A program made the position numbers and the translations under genes. Below the pieces are notes generated by a model that was not told the DNA's origin, made no database searches, and saw only the letters and a list, made by a program, of their open reading frames with translations. This document shows, piece after piece, positions 1 to 8,918 of a DNA stretch of 64,000 nt; the first letter of the stretch is position 1; every line of letters begins with the position of its first letter. This DNA is from Enterobacteriaceae bacterium. GTDB lineage: Bacteria > Pseudomonadota > Gammaproteobacteria > Enterobacterales > Enterobacteriaceae. Location of the stretch: positions 124,001 through 188,000 of the forward strand of contig CABIZV010000005.1 in the NCBI GenBank assembly GCA_902363335.1, given 5' to 3'.

Positions 1-1049
1 ACCGTCGCCGTTTCAGCGACCCCGAAGCGATTGCCCTGCTGGTGATTTTAGTCGCTGGTTTTTGCATTCTGTTTTTCTTCAGTGGCCTGCTCGCGCCGCT
101 GCTGGTGGCTATAGTGCTGGCCTATCTGCTGGAGTGGCCGACCGTTCGTCTGGAGCGGCTGGGCTGGTCGCGTACCTGGGCGACAAGCGTGGTGATGGTG
201 CTGTTTATCGGCATTTTGCTGCTGATGTCATTTGTCGTGATGCCGATTGCCTGGCAGCAGGGTATTAATCTTATTCATGATATGCCCGGCATGCTCAATA
301 AACTGTCCGATTTTGCCGCCACTTTGCCGCGTCGTTATCCGGCGCTGATGGATGCGGGCATCATTGATGCCATGGCGGAGAATATGCGCAGCCGGATGCT
401 GACTATGGGCGACTCGGTGGTCAAATATTCGGTCGCCTCGTTAATGGGGCTGCTGACGCTTGCGGTCTATCTGGTCCTGGTTCCTCTGATGGTCTTTTTC
501 CTCGTCAAAGATAAAGAGCAGATGCTCAACGCCGTTCGCCGCGTTCTGCCACGCAACCGTGGGCTGGCGGGGCAGGTGTGGAAAGAGATGAACCAGCAGA
601 TCACCAACTATATTCGTGGCAAGGTGCTGGAGATGATTGTCGTCGGCATTGCCACCTGGCTGGGCTTCCTGATGTTCGGCCTTAACTACTCGCTGCTGCT
701 GGCGGTACTGGTTGGCATATCGGTTCTTATTCCCTATATCGGCGCATTGGTGGTCACCATTCCGGTGGTTTGCGTGGCGCTGTTCCAGTTTGGTCTGGGT
801 ACAGAGTTCTGGAGCCTGTTTGTGGTGTACCTGATAATCCAGGGGCTGGACGGTAATTTGCTGGTGCCGGTGCTGTTTTCAGAGGCCGTTAACCTGCATC
901 CGCTGGTGATTATTCTGTCAGTGGTGATTTTTGGCGGGCTGTGGGGATTCTGGGGCGTGTTCTTTGCCATTCCGTTGGCAACGCTCATTAAAGCGGTGGT
1001 TCATGCCTGGCCGGACGGATTGGTTACGCAAGAGGAAACGCCGAATTAA
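1..1049 (+). CDS. perM: PerM (YfgO), AI-2E-transporter-family inner-membrane protein, 5' end cut by window
   Basis: The frame is open from base 3 and reads RRRFSDPEAIALL before the hydrophobic segments, matching residues about 10 onward of E. coli PerM (353 aa), so only about nine N-terminal residues lie outside. The visible part has several long membrane segments with a central soluble loop (MLNKLSDFAATLPRRYPALM region), typical of the UPF0118/AI-2E exporter family. The family is predicted to be a permease or exporter; no substrate is firmly known for PerM. A GTG at base 42 is an internal valine, not the start. The gene ends in TAA just before a tandem repeat array. In E. coli the hyf operon lies between perM and bcp; here only repeats do. 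Confidence 0.93.
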   Translation, partial: RRRFSDPEAIALLVILVAGFCILFFFSGLLAPLLVAIVLAYLLEWPTVRLERLGWSRTWATSVVMVLFIGILLLMSFVVMPIAWQQGINLIHDMPGMLNKLSDFAATLPRRYPALMDAGIIDAMAENMRSRMLTMGDSVVKYSVASLMGLLTLAVYLVLVPLMVFFLVKDKEQMLNAVRRVLPRNRGLAGQVWKEMNQQITNYIRGKVLEMIVVGIATWLGFLMFGLNYSLLLAVLVGISVLIPYIGALVVTIPVVCVALFQFGLGTEFWSLFVVYLIIQGLDGNLLVPVLFSEAVNLHPLVIILSVVIFGGLWGFWGVFFAIPLATLIKAVVHAWPDGLVTQEETPN

Positions 1050-1050
1050 C

Positions 1051-1724
1051 GAGTAGCCTGGGATGATTACCGATATTTCCCGGCGTCGCTGCGCTCGGCC
1101 GGGCTACCTTCGAGCGTAGGCCGGATAAGGCAAAGCCGCCATCCGGCAATGTGCACGGTTAAGCCTGATGGCGCGAAGCTTATCAGCCCTACGATCATCT
1201 ACTTCCAGGAGTAGCCCGGGCGAGGCGCTTACGCCGACCCCGGGGTGAATGCCGATATTTCCCGGCGTCGCTGCGCTCGGCCGGGCTACCTTCGAGCGTA
1301 GGCCGGATAAGGCAAAGCCGTCATCCGGCAATGTGCACGGTTAAGCCTGATGGCGCGAAGCTTATCAGGCCTACGATCATCTACTTCCAGGAGTAGCCCG
1401 GGCGAGGCGCTTACGCCGACCCCGGGGTGAATGCCGGTGCTTCCCGGCGTCGCTGCGCTCGGCCGGGCTACCTTCGAGCGTAGGCCGGAGCCGCCATCCG
1501 GCAATGTGCACGTTTAAGCCTGATGGCGCGTAGCTTATCAGGCCTACGATCATCTACTTCCAGGAGTAGCCCGGGCGAGGCGCTTACGCCGACCCCGGGG
1601 TGAATGCCGGTGCTTCCCGGCGTTGCTGCGCTCGGCCGGGCTACCTTCGAGCGTAGGCCGGATAAGGCAAAGCCGCCATCCGGCAATGTGCACGGTTAAG
1701 CCTGATGGCGCGTAGCTTATCAGG
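1051..1724. repeat. Tandem array of about four 182-bp BIME units
   Basis: A unit of 182 bp recurs head to tail, starting near 1051, 1209, 1391 and 1564. Each copy has the landmarks GAGTAGCCCGGGCGAGGCGC, a GC-rich stretch ending GGCCGGGCTACC, then GTAGGCCGGATAAGGC and TTATCAGGCCTACG. Each unit therefore contains two pairs of inverted REP palindromes (two BIMEs). Copy 1 lacks about 24 bp near its start and copy 3 lacks 9 bp (TAAGGCAAA) inside the REP loop; otherwise copies differ by a few bases. Reading frames open across the array shift with each unit because 182 is not a multiple of three, so none is a gene. REP elements are known to bind gyrase, IHF and Pol I and to be moved by RAYT transposases; none is encoded in this window. 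Confidence 0.93.
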
Positions 1725-1748
1725 CATAAACATTATCGACTTATCCGA

Positions 1749-2219
1749 TTAGGCGTTAGCCTTTAGCCAGTCCAGCACGATATCGTGGTGGTTGCTGGTT
1801 TTGAAATCATCAAACACATGCTCAATTTTACCGTCAGCGTCGACCAGGAAGCTGATGCGGTGGATGCCATCATAGGTTTTACCCATGAACGTTTTTTCAC
1901 CCCAGATACCAAACTGCTCGCATACCTTGTGATCTTCATCGGAGAGCAGCGTGAAATTCAGCAGCTCTTTTTCGGCGAAACGTGACAGTTTTTCAGGTTT
2001 GTCGGTGCTGATCCCCAGTACTTCAACGCCCGCTTTTTTCAGCTCATCCATGTTGTCACGCAGGCCGCAGGCCTGAACGGTACAACCAGGAGTCATCGCT
2101 TTCGGGTAGAAATAGACCAGGACACGTTGTCCCTGGAAGTCGGTCAAATTTACTTGCTCGCCGTCTTGATCGGGCAAACTAAATTTCGGTGCGATATCAC
2201 CGGCTTTCAGTGGGTTCAT
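1749..2219 (-). CDS. bcp: Thiol peroxidase Bcp (AhpC/TSA peroxiredoxin)
   Basis: The 156-residue protein has the same length as E. coli Bcp and is near-identical to it. It is a cytoplasmic thioredoxin-dependent peroxiredoxin that reduces hydroperoxides. The peroxidatic motif PGCTVQAC places the catalytic Cys at residue 46 and a resolving-type Cys at 51; the fold signature YFYPKAMTPG precedes it. The ATG overlaps the end of gcvR by four bases, so the pair is one transcription unit with likely translational coupling, as in E. coli. The stop lies right at the edge of the BIME array, which may stabilise the 3' end of the mRNA. Confidence 0.97.
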   Translation of the reverse strand: MNPLKAGDIAPKFSLPDQDGEQVNLTDFQGQRVLVYFYPKAMTPGCTVQACGLRDNMDELKKAGVEVLGISTDKPEKLSRFAEKELLNFTLLSDEDHKVCEQFGIWGEKTFMGKTYDGIHRISFLVDADGKIEHVFDDFKTSNHHDIVLDWLKANA

Positions 2220-2791
2220 TTCAAAGCTCCATCCTGTTCATCATGCTGGGAATAATTGATAACGTTTATACTGCCTTGCGCGCTCAATTCTGTACATAGG
2301 GCTTTGAACGCTTGCTCGATATTTGATGCATTTTTCGTAGCGGGGCTGTGGGCGGTAATCTGAATGAATAACTGTGCAGCACTTTCATCGGTACCCGGTT
2401 GAGTACGCGAAACCAGCTCAGCAATGTTCATTTCCCAGCTATCGAACAACGCGGTAAAGCGCTCGATAATGTGCGGGGAATCGGGGACTTCCACCTGCAC
2501 CCACACGGTGGCGGGCATCGCCGGACGCGGACGCGCGGTGGTGCGCTTCATCACAATCAATAAATCCAGCTCAGCGCCCTTAAGCGGCAGCGTCGATTCA
2601 ATCAGGGTGATGGCGTTCCAGGTGCCGGAAAGCAGCATAATAAATGTGAACTCATCTCCCAGCATCGCCAACCGACTGTCCTCAATGTTACAGCCGCAGC
2701 TGCTAACATGACGGGTAATCGTATTGACGATGCCAGAGCGATCCGCGCCCAGGGCTGTAATAACCAGATAGTGTTGTAATGAGGCTGTCAA
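2216..2791 (-). CDS. gcvR: Glycine cleavage system transcriptional repressor GcvR
   Basis: The 191-residue product aligns along its length with E. coli GcvR (190 aa). It carries two ACT-type ligand-binding segments: ITALGADRSGIVNTITRHV at about residues 9-28 and WVQVEVPDSPHIIERF near 96. GcvR has no DNA-binding domain; it is known to bind GcvA and turn it into a repressor of gcvTHP when glycine is low. The start used is TTG: no nearby ATG restores the conserved N-terminus (HYLVITALGAD), and AGGAAG lies nine to ten bases upstream. It is the first gene of gcvR-bcp, divergent from dapA across a 154-bp gap. Confidence 0.95.
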   Translation of the reverse strand: MTASLQHYLVITALGADRSGIVNTITRHVSSCGCNIEDSRLAMLGDEFTFIMLLSGTWNAITLIESTLPLKGAELDLLIVMKRTTARPRPAMPATVWVQVEVPDSPHIIERFTALFDSWEMNIAELVSRTQPGTDESAAQLFIQITAHSPATKNASNIEQAFKALCTELSAQGSINVINYSQHDEQDGALK

Positions 2792-2945
2792 ACCTGTTCT
2801 TCCTTTAAAAAGGTGCGGTATACCTTAGGAAAGCATAAAAAAAACCGGCATACAACATTCTGAAGGCCCTCAGTCTATTGCTTTTATTACAAGACCAAAC
2901 GTACCATTGAGATTCATGTCCGCACGTCAGCACAGAGGATGGCCC

Positions 2946-3824
2946 ATGTTCACGGGAAGTATTGTAGCGCTTGTCACGCCGATGGATGAAAAAGGTAATG
3001 TCGACCGTTCAAGCCTGAAGAAACTGATTGATTACCATGTCACCAACGGAACCTCGGCGATTGTGTCGGTAGGAACTACCGGCGAATCCGCAACGCTCAG
3101 CCACGAAGAGCATGGCGACGTGGTAATGACCACGCTGGAACTGGCCGATGGCCGCATTCCAGTGATTGCTGGAACGGGCGCAAATGCGACCGCAGAGGCG
3201 ATAAGCCTGACCCAGCGTTTTAACGATTCCGGCGTTGTCGGTTGCCTGACGGTGACCCCGTACTACAACCGTCCGACTCAGGAAGGTCTGTTCCAGCACT
3301 TCAAAGCGATTGCTGAGCATACTGACTTGCCACAAATCCTGTATAATGTGCCGTCACGTACCGGTTGCGATATGCTGCCGGAAACCGTAGGCCGCCTTGC
3401 GAAAATCAAAAATATTATCGCGATTAAGGAAGCCACGGGGAACTTAAGTCGTGTTCATCAGATCAAAGAGCTGGTTTCAGACGACTTCATCCTGCTGAGC
3501 GGTGATGATGCTACCGGGCTGGACTTCATTCAGCTTGGCGGTCACGGCGTTATTTCAGTGACGGCGAACATTGCTGCGCGTGATATGGCGGAAATGTGTA
3601 AGCTGGCGGCTGATGGCCAGTTCGCACAAGCACGTATCATCAACCAGCGTTTGATGCCGTTGCACAATAAATTATTTGTCGAACCCAATCCGATCCCAGT
3701 GAAATGGGCATGTAAGGAGTTGGGACTTGTGGCGACCGATACCATGCGCTTGCCGATGACACCTATCACCGACCACGGTCGTGATGTAGTGGCATCCGCA
3801 TTAAAGCATGCCGGTCTGCTGTAA
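2946..3824 (+). CDS. dapA: 4-hydroxy-tetrahydrodipicolinate synthase DapA
   Basis: DapA condenses pyruvate and aspartate semialdehyde, the first committed step of lysine and diaminopimelate synthesis in the cytoplasm. The 292-residue protein matches E. coli DapA in length and begins MFTGSIVALVTPMDEKG. The TIM-barrel family signatures are all present: GTTGES near residue 43, the tyrosine motif YNVPSRT near 133, and the Schiff-base lysine in IKEATGN near 161. An upstream in-frame ATG at 2907 would add 13 unrelated residues. The chosen ATG at 2946 has AGAGGA seven to eight bases upstream and matches the family start. bamC follows after 16 bp, as in E. coli. Confidence 0.97.
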   Translation: MFTGSIVALVTPMDEKGNVDRSSLKKLIDYHVTNGTSAIVSVGTTGESATLSHEEHGDVVMTTLELADGRIPVIAGTGANATAEAISLTQRFNDSGVVGCLTVTPYYNRPTQEGLFQHFKAIAEHTDLPQILYNVPSRTGCDMLPETVGRLAKIKNIIAIKEATGNLSRVHQIKELVSDDFILLSGDDATGLDFIQLGGHGVISVTANIAARDMAEMCKLAADGQFAQARIINQRLMPLHNKLFVEPNPIPVKWACKELGLVATDTMRLPMTPITDHGRDVVASALKHAGLL

Positions 3825-3840
3825 AGTTTAGGGAGATTTG

Positions 3841-4875
3841 ATGGCTTACTCAGTACAGAAGTCGCGCGTGGCGAAGGTTGCGGGTGTTTCACTGGTTCTA
3901 CTGCTTGCGGCGTGTAGTTCCGACTCGCGCTATAAGCGTCAGGTGAGCGGTGACGAATCCTATCTGGATGCCGCACCGTTAAGTGAACTTCACGCGCCAG
4001 CGGGCATGATCCTGCCGATTGAAAATGGCGACTACAACATTCCGGTCGCTAACGGCAGCGGTGCAGTGGGTAAAGCGCTGGACATTCGTCCGCCAGCTCA
4101 GCCATTGGCGCTGGTCTCCGGTGCGCGTACCCAGTTTACCGGTGATACCGCTATGCTGCTGGTTGAAAATGGCCGCAGCGGCTCCCTGTGGCCACAGGTT
4201 GTCAGCATCGTTCAGGCGAAAAACTACACCATCTCCAAACGTGATGATGCTAGCCAAACGCTGACGACGGACTGGGTCGACTGGAACCGTCTTGACGAAG
4301 ACCAGCAGTATCGTGGTCGTTATCAAATCTCCGTGCAGCCGCAGGGCTATCAGCAAGCGGTGATGGTGAAGCTGATTAACCTTGAGCAAGCTGGCAATGC
4401 CGTTGCCGATCGTGCATCGCTGCAACGCTACAGCGCCGAAATGCTCAACGTTATCTCTGCCGGTCTGGACAAGAACGCAACCGACGCCGCGAACGCCTCC
4501 CGAGGCTCTGCTGGCGCTACCTTCGATGTGCAGAGCGCGTCTGACGATACCGGCCTGCCAATGCTGGTGGTACGCGGTCCGTTCAACCAGGTATGGCAAC
4601 GCCTGCCGGGTGCGCTTGAAAAAGTGGGCATGAAAGTCACCGACAGCACCCGTTCGCAGGGCAGCATTGCCGTGACCTATAAGCCGCTCTCTGACAGCAG
4701 CTGGAAAGACCTTGGCGCAAGCGATCCGGGTCTGGTCTCCGGCGACTACAAACTTCAGGTCGGCGACCTGGATAACCGTAGTAGCCTGCAATTTATTGAT
4801 CCAAAAGGTCATACGCTGACGCAGTCGCAAAATGACGCCCTGGTAGCCGTATTCCAGGCCGCATTAAGCAAGTAA
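3841..4875 (+). CDS. bamC: Outer-membrane assembly lipoprotein BamC (NlpB)
   Basis: BamC is a lipoprotein subunit of the BAM complex that inserts beta-barrel proteins into the outer membrane. The 344-residue protein equals the E. coli length. A signal peptide ends in the lipobox LLLAAC with the lipidated Cys at residue 25. It is followed by the unstructured segment SSDSRYKRQVSGDESYL that in E. coli BamC binds BamD, and then by two helix-grip domains. A TTG three bases upstream is in frame, but the ATG at 3841 with GGGAG nearby gives the family N-terminus MAYSVQKSR. It lies 16 bp after dapA and is followed by a good terminator. Confidence 0.97.
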   Translation: MAYSVQKSRVAKVAGVSLVLLLAACSSDSRYKRQVSGDESYLDAAPLSELHAPAGMILPIENGDYNIPVANGSGAVGKALDIRPPAQPLALVSGARTQFTGDTAMLLVENGRSGSLWPQVVSIVQAKNYTISKRDDASQTLTTDWVDWNRLDEDQQYRGRYQISVQPQGYQQAVMVKLINLEQAGNAVADRASLQRYSAEMLNVISAGLDKNATDAANASRGSAGATFDVQSASDDTGLPMLVVRGPFNQVWQRLPGALEKVGMKVTDSTRSQGSIAVTYKPLSDSSWKDLGASDPGLVSGDYKLQVGDLDNRSSLQFIDPKGHTLTQSQNDALVAVFQAALSK

Positions 4876-4881
4876 TTAAAC

Positions 4882-4909
4882 AGGGCTGGAGCAATCCGGC
4901 CCTTTTTTC
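4882..4909 (+). terminator. Rho-independent terminator of dapA-bamC
   Basis: The stem AGGGC-GG / CC-GCCCT with a short AGCAAT loop is followed by six T residues. It lies six bases after the bamC stop and just before the purC promoter, so it separates dapA-bamC from purC. Confidence 0.85.
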
Positions 4910-4911
4910 TG

Positions 4912-4934
4912 TATAGTGACGCAAACGTGTGCGT
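4912..4934 (+). promoter_or_regulatory. purC promoter -10 with PurR operator
   Basis: A 16-base PurR-type box, ACGCAAACGTGTGCGT, occupies 4919-4934 and fits the recalled PurR consensus ACGCAAACGTTTNCNT. It sits directly downstream of TATAGT (4912-4917), a plausible -10, so a bound PurR-hypoxanthine complex would cover the transcription start. This agrees with known purine repression of purC in E. coli. Confidence 0.85.
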
Positions 4935-4983
4935 CGGCAGAAAAGCACAAATATTTATCTTAATTCTCACTGGAGTGACAAAG

Positions 4984-5697
4984 ATGCAAAAGCTAGCTGA
5001 GTTGTATCGTGGTAAAGCGAAAACCGTATACAGCACCGAAAACCCGGATCTGTTGGTACTCGAATTCCGTAACGATACGTCAGCAGGAGATGGTGCTCGC
5101 ATTGAACAGTTCGACCGTAAAGGCATGGTGAATAACAAGTTCAACCATTTCATTATGAGCAAACTCGCCGAAGCGGGGATTCCGACCCAGATGGAAGCGC
5201 TGTTGTCCGATACCGAATGTCTGGTGAAAAAACTGGATATGGTGCCGGTAGAGTGCGTGGTGCGTAACCGCGCAGCGGGTTCGCTGGTGAAACGTCTGGG
5301 GATTGAAGAGGGCATTGAGCTGAATCCGCCGCTGTTCGATCTGTTCTTGAAAAACGACGCCATGCACGACCCGATGATTAACGAATCGTACTGTGAAACC
5401 TTTGGCTGGGTGAGCAAAGAGAATCTGGCGCGTATGCAGGAGCTGACGTACAAAGCTAACGACGTGCTGAAAAGACTGTTCGACGACGCGGGTCTTATCC
5501 TTGTCGACTTCAAACTGGAATTCGGGCTGTTTAAAGGCGAAGTGGTGCTGGGTGACGAATTCTCCCCAGACGGTAGCCGTCTGTGGGACAAAAAGACCAT
5601 GGACAAAATGGACAAAGACCGTTTCCGTCAGAGCCTGGGTGGCCTGATTGAAGCCTACGAAGAAGTGGCGCACCGTTTGGGTGTGAAGCTGGACTAA
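4984..5697 (+). CDS. purC: SAICAR synthetase PurC
   Basis: PurC joins aspartate to CAIR using ATP in de novo purine synthesis. The 237-residue length matches E. coli. The protein starts MQKLAELYRGKAKTVY, and the family signatures are visible: the KAKTVY nucleotide-loop region, VVRNRAAGSLVKR near residue 90, and VDFKLEFG near 176. The open frame extends upstream to 4927, but the ATG at 4984, preceded by TGGAG, gives the conserved N-terminus. It is transcribed alone from the PurR-controlled promoter at 4912-4934 and followed by REP sequences. Confidence 0.97.
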   Translation: MQKLAELYRGKAKTVYSTENPDLLVLEFRNDTSAGDGARIEQFDRKGMVNNKFNHFIMSKLAEAGIPTQMEALLSDTECLVKKLDMVPVECVVRNRAAGSLVKRLGIEEGIELNPPLFDLFLKNDAMHDPMINESYCETFGWVSKENLARMQELTYKANDVLKRLFDDAGLILVDFKLEFGLFKGEVVLGDEFSPDGSRLWDKKTMDKMDKDRFRQSLGGLIEAYEEVAHRLGVKLD

Positions 5698-5749
5698 GCT
5701 TTTGTGCTTCCCGGCGTCACTACGTTTGACCTGACTACATTTGGAATTT

Positions 5750-5870
5750 GTAGCCCGGCCAAGCGCAGCGCCGCCGGGATTTACGCCGAGCCTTCCCGGA
5801 GTCGGCGTCCCGCCTCGTCCGGGCTACAACGGCAGCCATGTAGCTCGGCCGAGCGAAGCGACGCCGGGGC
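5750..5870. repeat. REP/BIME palindromes between purC and ypfJ
   Basis: Three REP-like arms are present: GTAGCCCGGCCAAGCGCAGC, its inverted mate ending CGTCCGGGCTAC, and a third GTAGCTCGGCCGAGCGAAGC. They form one BIME pair and a single REP. No credible gene is present in this gap. Confidence 0.8.
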
Positions 5871-5955
5871 AGTTTCAATATATTTCCAGTGGTAATCCTT
5901 CCCGTAACCGCCTACGATCATACCAGTATATTAATAAGATAAGATCGAGGTAGTT

Positions 5956-6825
5956 ATGCGTTGGCAAGGTCGTCGTGAAAGCGACAATGTAGAAGACCGG
6001 CGGAACAGTTCGCAATCCCCTATGTCTGGAGGTGGCCCAGGTTTTCGCATCCCTAGCGGCAAAGGCGGTATTATTTTGCTGATTGTCGTGGTGGTTGCGG
6101 GCTATTACGGGGTGGATTTAACCGGCCTGATGACCGGCGAACCCATGAGCCAGCAGCAAACCTCTCAGCGCGTCAGCAATCCAAACGACGACGAAGCCGC
6201 GAAATTTACCTCGGTTGTCCTCGCCACAACTGAAGATACTTGGGCGCAGCAATTTAAAGAGATGGGGAAAACCTATCAGCCGCCGCGTCTGGTGATGTAC
6301 CGCGGCGCCACGCGCACTGGCTGTGGTACAGGCCAATCCGTGATGGGGCCGTTCTACTGCCCAACCGATTCCACGGTCTATATCGATCTCTCCTTCTATG
6401 ACGACATGAAAAGCAAACTCGGTGCGGACGGGGATTTTGCCCAGGGTTACGTGATTGCTCATGAAGTCGGACACCACGTGCAAAAACTGCTGGGCATTGA
6501 GCCGAAAGTGCGCCAGATGCAGCAGAACGCCTCCGAGGCAGAAGTAAACCGTCTGTCTGTGCGCATGGAATTGCAGGCCGACTGTTTTGCCGGCGTCTGG
6601 GGCAACAACATGCAAAAACAGGGCATTCTTGAAGCGGGTGACCTTGAAGAAGCGCTGAACGCCGCCCAGGCTATTGGCGATGATCGCCTGCAGCAGCAAA
6701 GCCAGGGGCGCGTGGTTCCTGATAGCTTTACCCACGGCACCTCCCAGCAGCGCTATACCTGGCTGAAACGTGGCTTCGACAGCGGCGACCCTGCCCAGTG
6801 TAATACCTTCAGCAAATCACTCTGA
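5956..6825 (+). CDS. ypfJ: YpfJ, putative membrane-anchored neutral zinc metallopeptidase
   Basis: The 289-residue protein matches E. coli YpfJ (287 aa), family zinc_peptidase/UPF0275. It has a short arginine-rich cytoplasmic N-terminus, one membrane segment near residues 36-53 (IILLIVVVVAGYYGVDL), then a periplasmic domain with conserved CGTGQ and FYCPTDSTVYID motifs. The metalloprotease motif HEVGHH starts at residue 169, and downstream MELQADCFAGVW supplies the candidate third metal ligand. The substrate is not established. ATG at 5956 follows GAGG. Four bases separate its stop from tmcA, so the two are probably co-transcribed. Confidence 0.93.
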   Translation: MRWQGRRESDNVEDRRNSSQSPMSGGGPGFRIPSGKGGIILLIVVVVAGYYGVDLTGLMTGEPMSQQQTSQRVSNPNDDEAAKFTSVVLATTEDTWAQQFKEMGKTYQPPRLVMYRGATRTGCGTGQSVMGPFYCPTDSTVYIDLSFYDDMKSKLGADGDFAQGYVIAHEVGHHVQKLLGIEPKVRQMQQNASEAEVNRLSVRMELQADCFAGVWGNNMQKQGILEAGDLEEALNAAQAIGDDRLQQQSQGRVVPDSFTHGTSQQRYTWLKRGFDSGDPAQCNTFSKSL

Positions 6826-6829
6826 ATTG

Positions 6830-8842
6830 ATGTCTGACGTCATGGAAGAACTGCTCGCGCAGGCCGCGCGAATGAAGCAGGTTGGCATTCGCCGCCTGCT
6901 GGTGGTCAGCGGTGAGGCCGCATGGTGCGAGCAGCAGGCGCAGGCATTTCGCCAGGCGCTGTCGGGCGATGTCCTGTGGGTCGGGCGTGAGCCCGCAACC
7001 GATCCTTTTTGCCCTCCTGCAAAGCTGACGACGCTGCTGGGACGCGAGTTCCAGCACGCGATATTTGATGCTCGCACCGGATTTGATGTCTCGGCATTCG
7101 CCGCGCTGGCGGGCACGCTGCGCGCTGGAAGCTGGTTAATGCTGCTCGTGTCGCCATGGCAACACTGGCCAGATCGCCCGGATGCTGACTCCTTGCGCTG
7201 GAGCGATGCGCCAGAGCCCATCGCCACTCCCCATTTTGTCGACTATTTTTGCCGGACTCTAACCGCAAGCCCGCAGACGCTTATCTGGCGGCAAGGGCAG
7301 CCATTGCCGTCGCTGCCCGACATCGCCTTACCGGAATGGCGACAGGCGAACGGTCAGCCGGCGCAAGAACAGCAGGCTATTCTGACGGCGTTATCCCATG
7401 CCACCGAGCGGGTCTGCGTGATAATGGCGGAACGCGGGCGAGGGAAGTCGGCGTTAGCGGGGATGCATATTCACCAACTGCGTGGCGACGCTATCGTCAC
7501 CGCCCCTTCACGGGCTTCGGCAGAGGTGATTGCCGCCTTCGCCGGGGAGCGTTTCGAGTTTATGGCCCCTGACGCATTACTAGCATCTGATGTGGTGGCA
7601 GACTGGCTGGTGGTTGACGAAGCGGCGGCAATTCCCACACCTTTACTCAAAAAACTGATGGCCCGTTTTCCCCGCGTTCTGCTGACCACCACCGTCCAGG
7701 GCTATGAAGGCACCGGACGGGGATTTCTCCTGAAATTTTGTGCCGAATTCCCGCAGCGGCTGGATTTCACCTTGAATCAGCCGATCCGCTGGGCCGCAGG
7801 ATGCCCGCTGGAAGCGGTGGTTAACGATGCGCTCATTTTTCATGATGACGGTTTTACCTCGTTTCCCGAGGGCGAGCTGACGTTTCTGCCCGTCGCGCAA
7901 TCGGCCTGGCAGTGGCAGCCCGATGTTCCGGTGGCGCTCTATCAGCTTCTCTCCGGCGCTCACTACCGCACCTCACCGCTGGATCTTCGCCGGATGATGG
8001 ATGCGCCGGGGCAGCTTTTTTTCTGCGCCCAGAGTGCCAATGGCCCTGCGGGGGCGCTATGGCTGGTTGATGAGGGGGGATTAACGCCCGGATTGAGTCA
8101 GGCCGTGTGGGCGGGTTATCGTCGCCCGCGGGGGAATCTGGTCGCACAATCGCTGTCAGCGCACGGCGGTAGCCCACTGGCGGCGACGCTTAGCGGACGG
8201 CGAATCAGCCGTATTGCGGTACATCCTCGGCGCCAACGTGAGGGGATTGGTCAAAAGTTGGTGATGCAGGCGCGGCAAAGCGCCGAGGACTGCGATTATT
8301 TATCCGTCAGTTTTGGCTACACCGATGAGCTGTGGCGCTTCTGGCAGCGCTGCGGCTTTACGTTAGTTCGTATAGGCACGCAGCGTGAGGCCAGCAGCGG
8401 CTGCTATGCTGCGATGGCTATGAGTCCAGTAACCGCCGCGGGCGCATCGTTAATGCGGCGAGAACATGCCCGCTTATGTCGTGAGTGGCGCTGGCTGAAA
8501 GATTGGGTGGATGAAAAAGTCCCGCTCGACCCTGTGACAGACACTATGCTTACCGATGATGACTGGCAGGATCTGGCGGGATTCGCTTTTGCTCATCGCC
8601 CATTGTTGGCGGTACTGGCTGGCTTGCATCAGCTTAGCGAACGGGTAAGTCTGCCGCTGCTTGCGCTGCGCGGACGCTTGCAGGGGCAGCAGGAAAGCGA
8701 ACTGTGCGCCCGTTTAGGTATCAATGGCCGCAAAGCGCTGCTAGTGCAGCTTCGCGCCGAAACCGCTGAGGCAATGTGCAGCTTAGATCCTGAACGCACC
8801 CATCGACTCGCGGAACAGATTCAGCAACTGCAATTTTTTTAA
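6830..8842 (+). CDS. tmcA: tRNA(Met) cytidine acetyltransferase TmcA
   Basis: TmcA makes N4-acetylcytidine at the wobble position of elongator tRNA-Met using acetyl-CoA and ATP. The chosen start gives 670 residues against 671 in E. coli. Domains run in order: a DUF1726 N-terminal part, a RecA-like helicase module with P-loop GRGKSAL near residue 203 and Walker B VVDEAAAIP, a GNAT acetyltransferase with RRISRIAVHPRRQREGIG, and a C-terminal tRNA-binding part. The frame is open upstream within ypfJ. ATG 6830 was chosen by length; ATG 6842 is an alternative, and neither has a strong ribosome-binding site. The N-terminal 200 residues look more diverged from E. coli than the rest. Confidence 0.92.
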   Translation: MSDVMEELLAQAARMKQVGIRRLLVVSGEAAWCEQQAQAFRQALSGDVLWVGREPATDPFCPPAKLTTLLGREFQHAIFDARTGFDVSAFAALAGTLRAGSWLMLLVSPWQHWPDRPDADSLRWSDAPEPIATPHFVDYFCRTLTASPQTLIWRQGQPLPSLPDIALPEWRQANGQPAQEQQAILTALSHATERVCVIMAERGRGKSALAGMHIHQLRGDAIVTAPSRASAEVIAAFAGERFEFMAPDALLASDVVADWLVVDEAAAIPTPLLKKLMARFPRVLLTTTVQGYEGTGRGFLLKFCAEFPQRLDFTLNQPIRWAAGCPLEAVVNDALIFHDDGFTSFPEGELTFLPVAQSAWQWQPDVPVALYQLLSGAHYRTSPLDLRRMMDAPGQLFFCAQSANGPAGALWLVDEGGLTPGLSQAVWAGYRRPRGNLVAQSLSAHGGSPLAATLSGRRISRIAVHPRRQREGIGQKLVMQARQSAEDCDYLSVSFGYTDELWRFWQRCGFTLVRIGTQREASSGCYAAMAMSPVTAAGASLMRREHARLCREWRWLKDWVDEKVPLDPVTDTMLTDDDWQDLAGFAFAHRPLLAVLAGLHQLSERVSLPLLALRGRLQGQQESELCARLGINGRKALLVQLRAETAEAMCSLDPERTHRLAEQIQQLQFF

Positions 8843-8918
8843 CTGACTCATTCAGTTAAATGGCATGGTCATTATTCTGGTGCGGCGTAAACTGACCGAC
8901 AAAACCAAGGAGACAGCC

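Noticed and set aside
1104..1686. Three similar minus-strand reading frames of 72-75 codons across the tandem repeat
   Set aside because: They are 182 bp apart, translate REP palindromes, and follow repeat copies rather than a conserved gene; the unit length is not a multiple of three.
3979..4830. Long minus-strand frame (283 codons) opposite bamC
   Set aside because: It lies antisense to a clearly conserved lipoprotein gene, with no family pattern; typical shadow frame in GC-rich sequence.
8841..8857. AACTGA/TCAGTT hairpin after tmcA as a terminator
   Set aside because: The stem is only six AT-rich base pairs and has no T-run.
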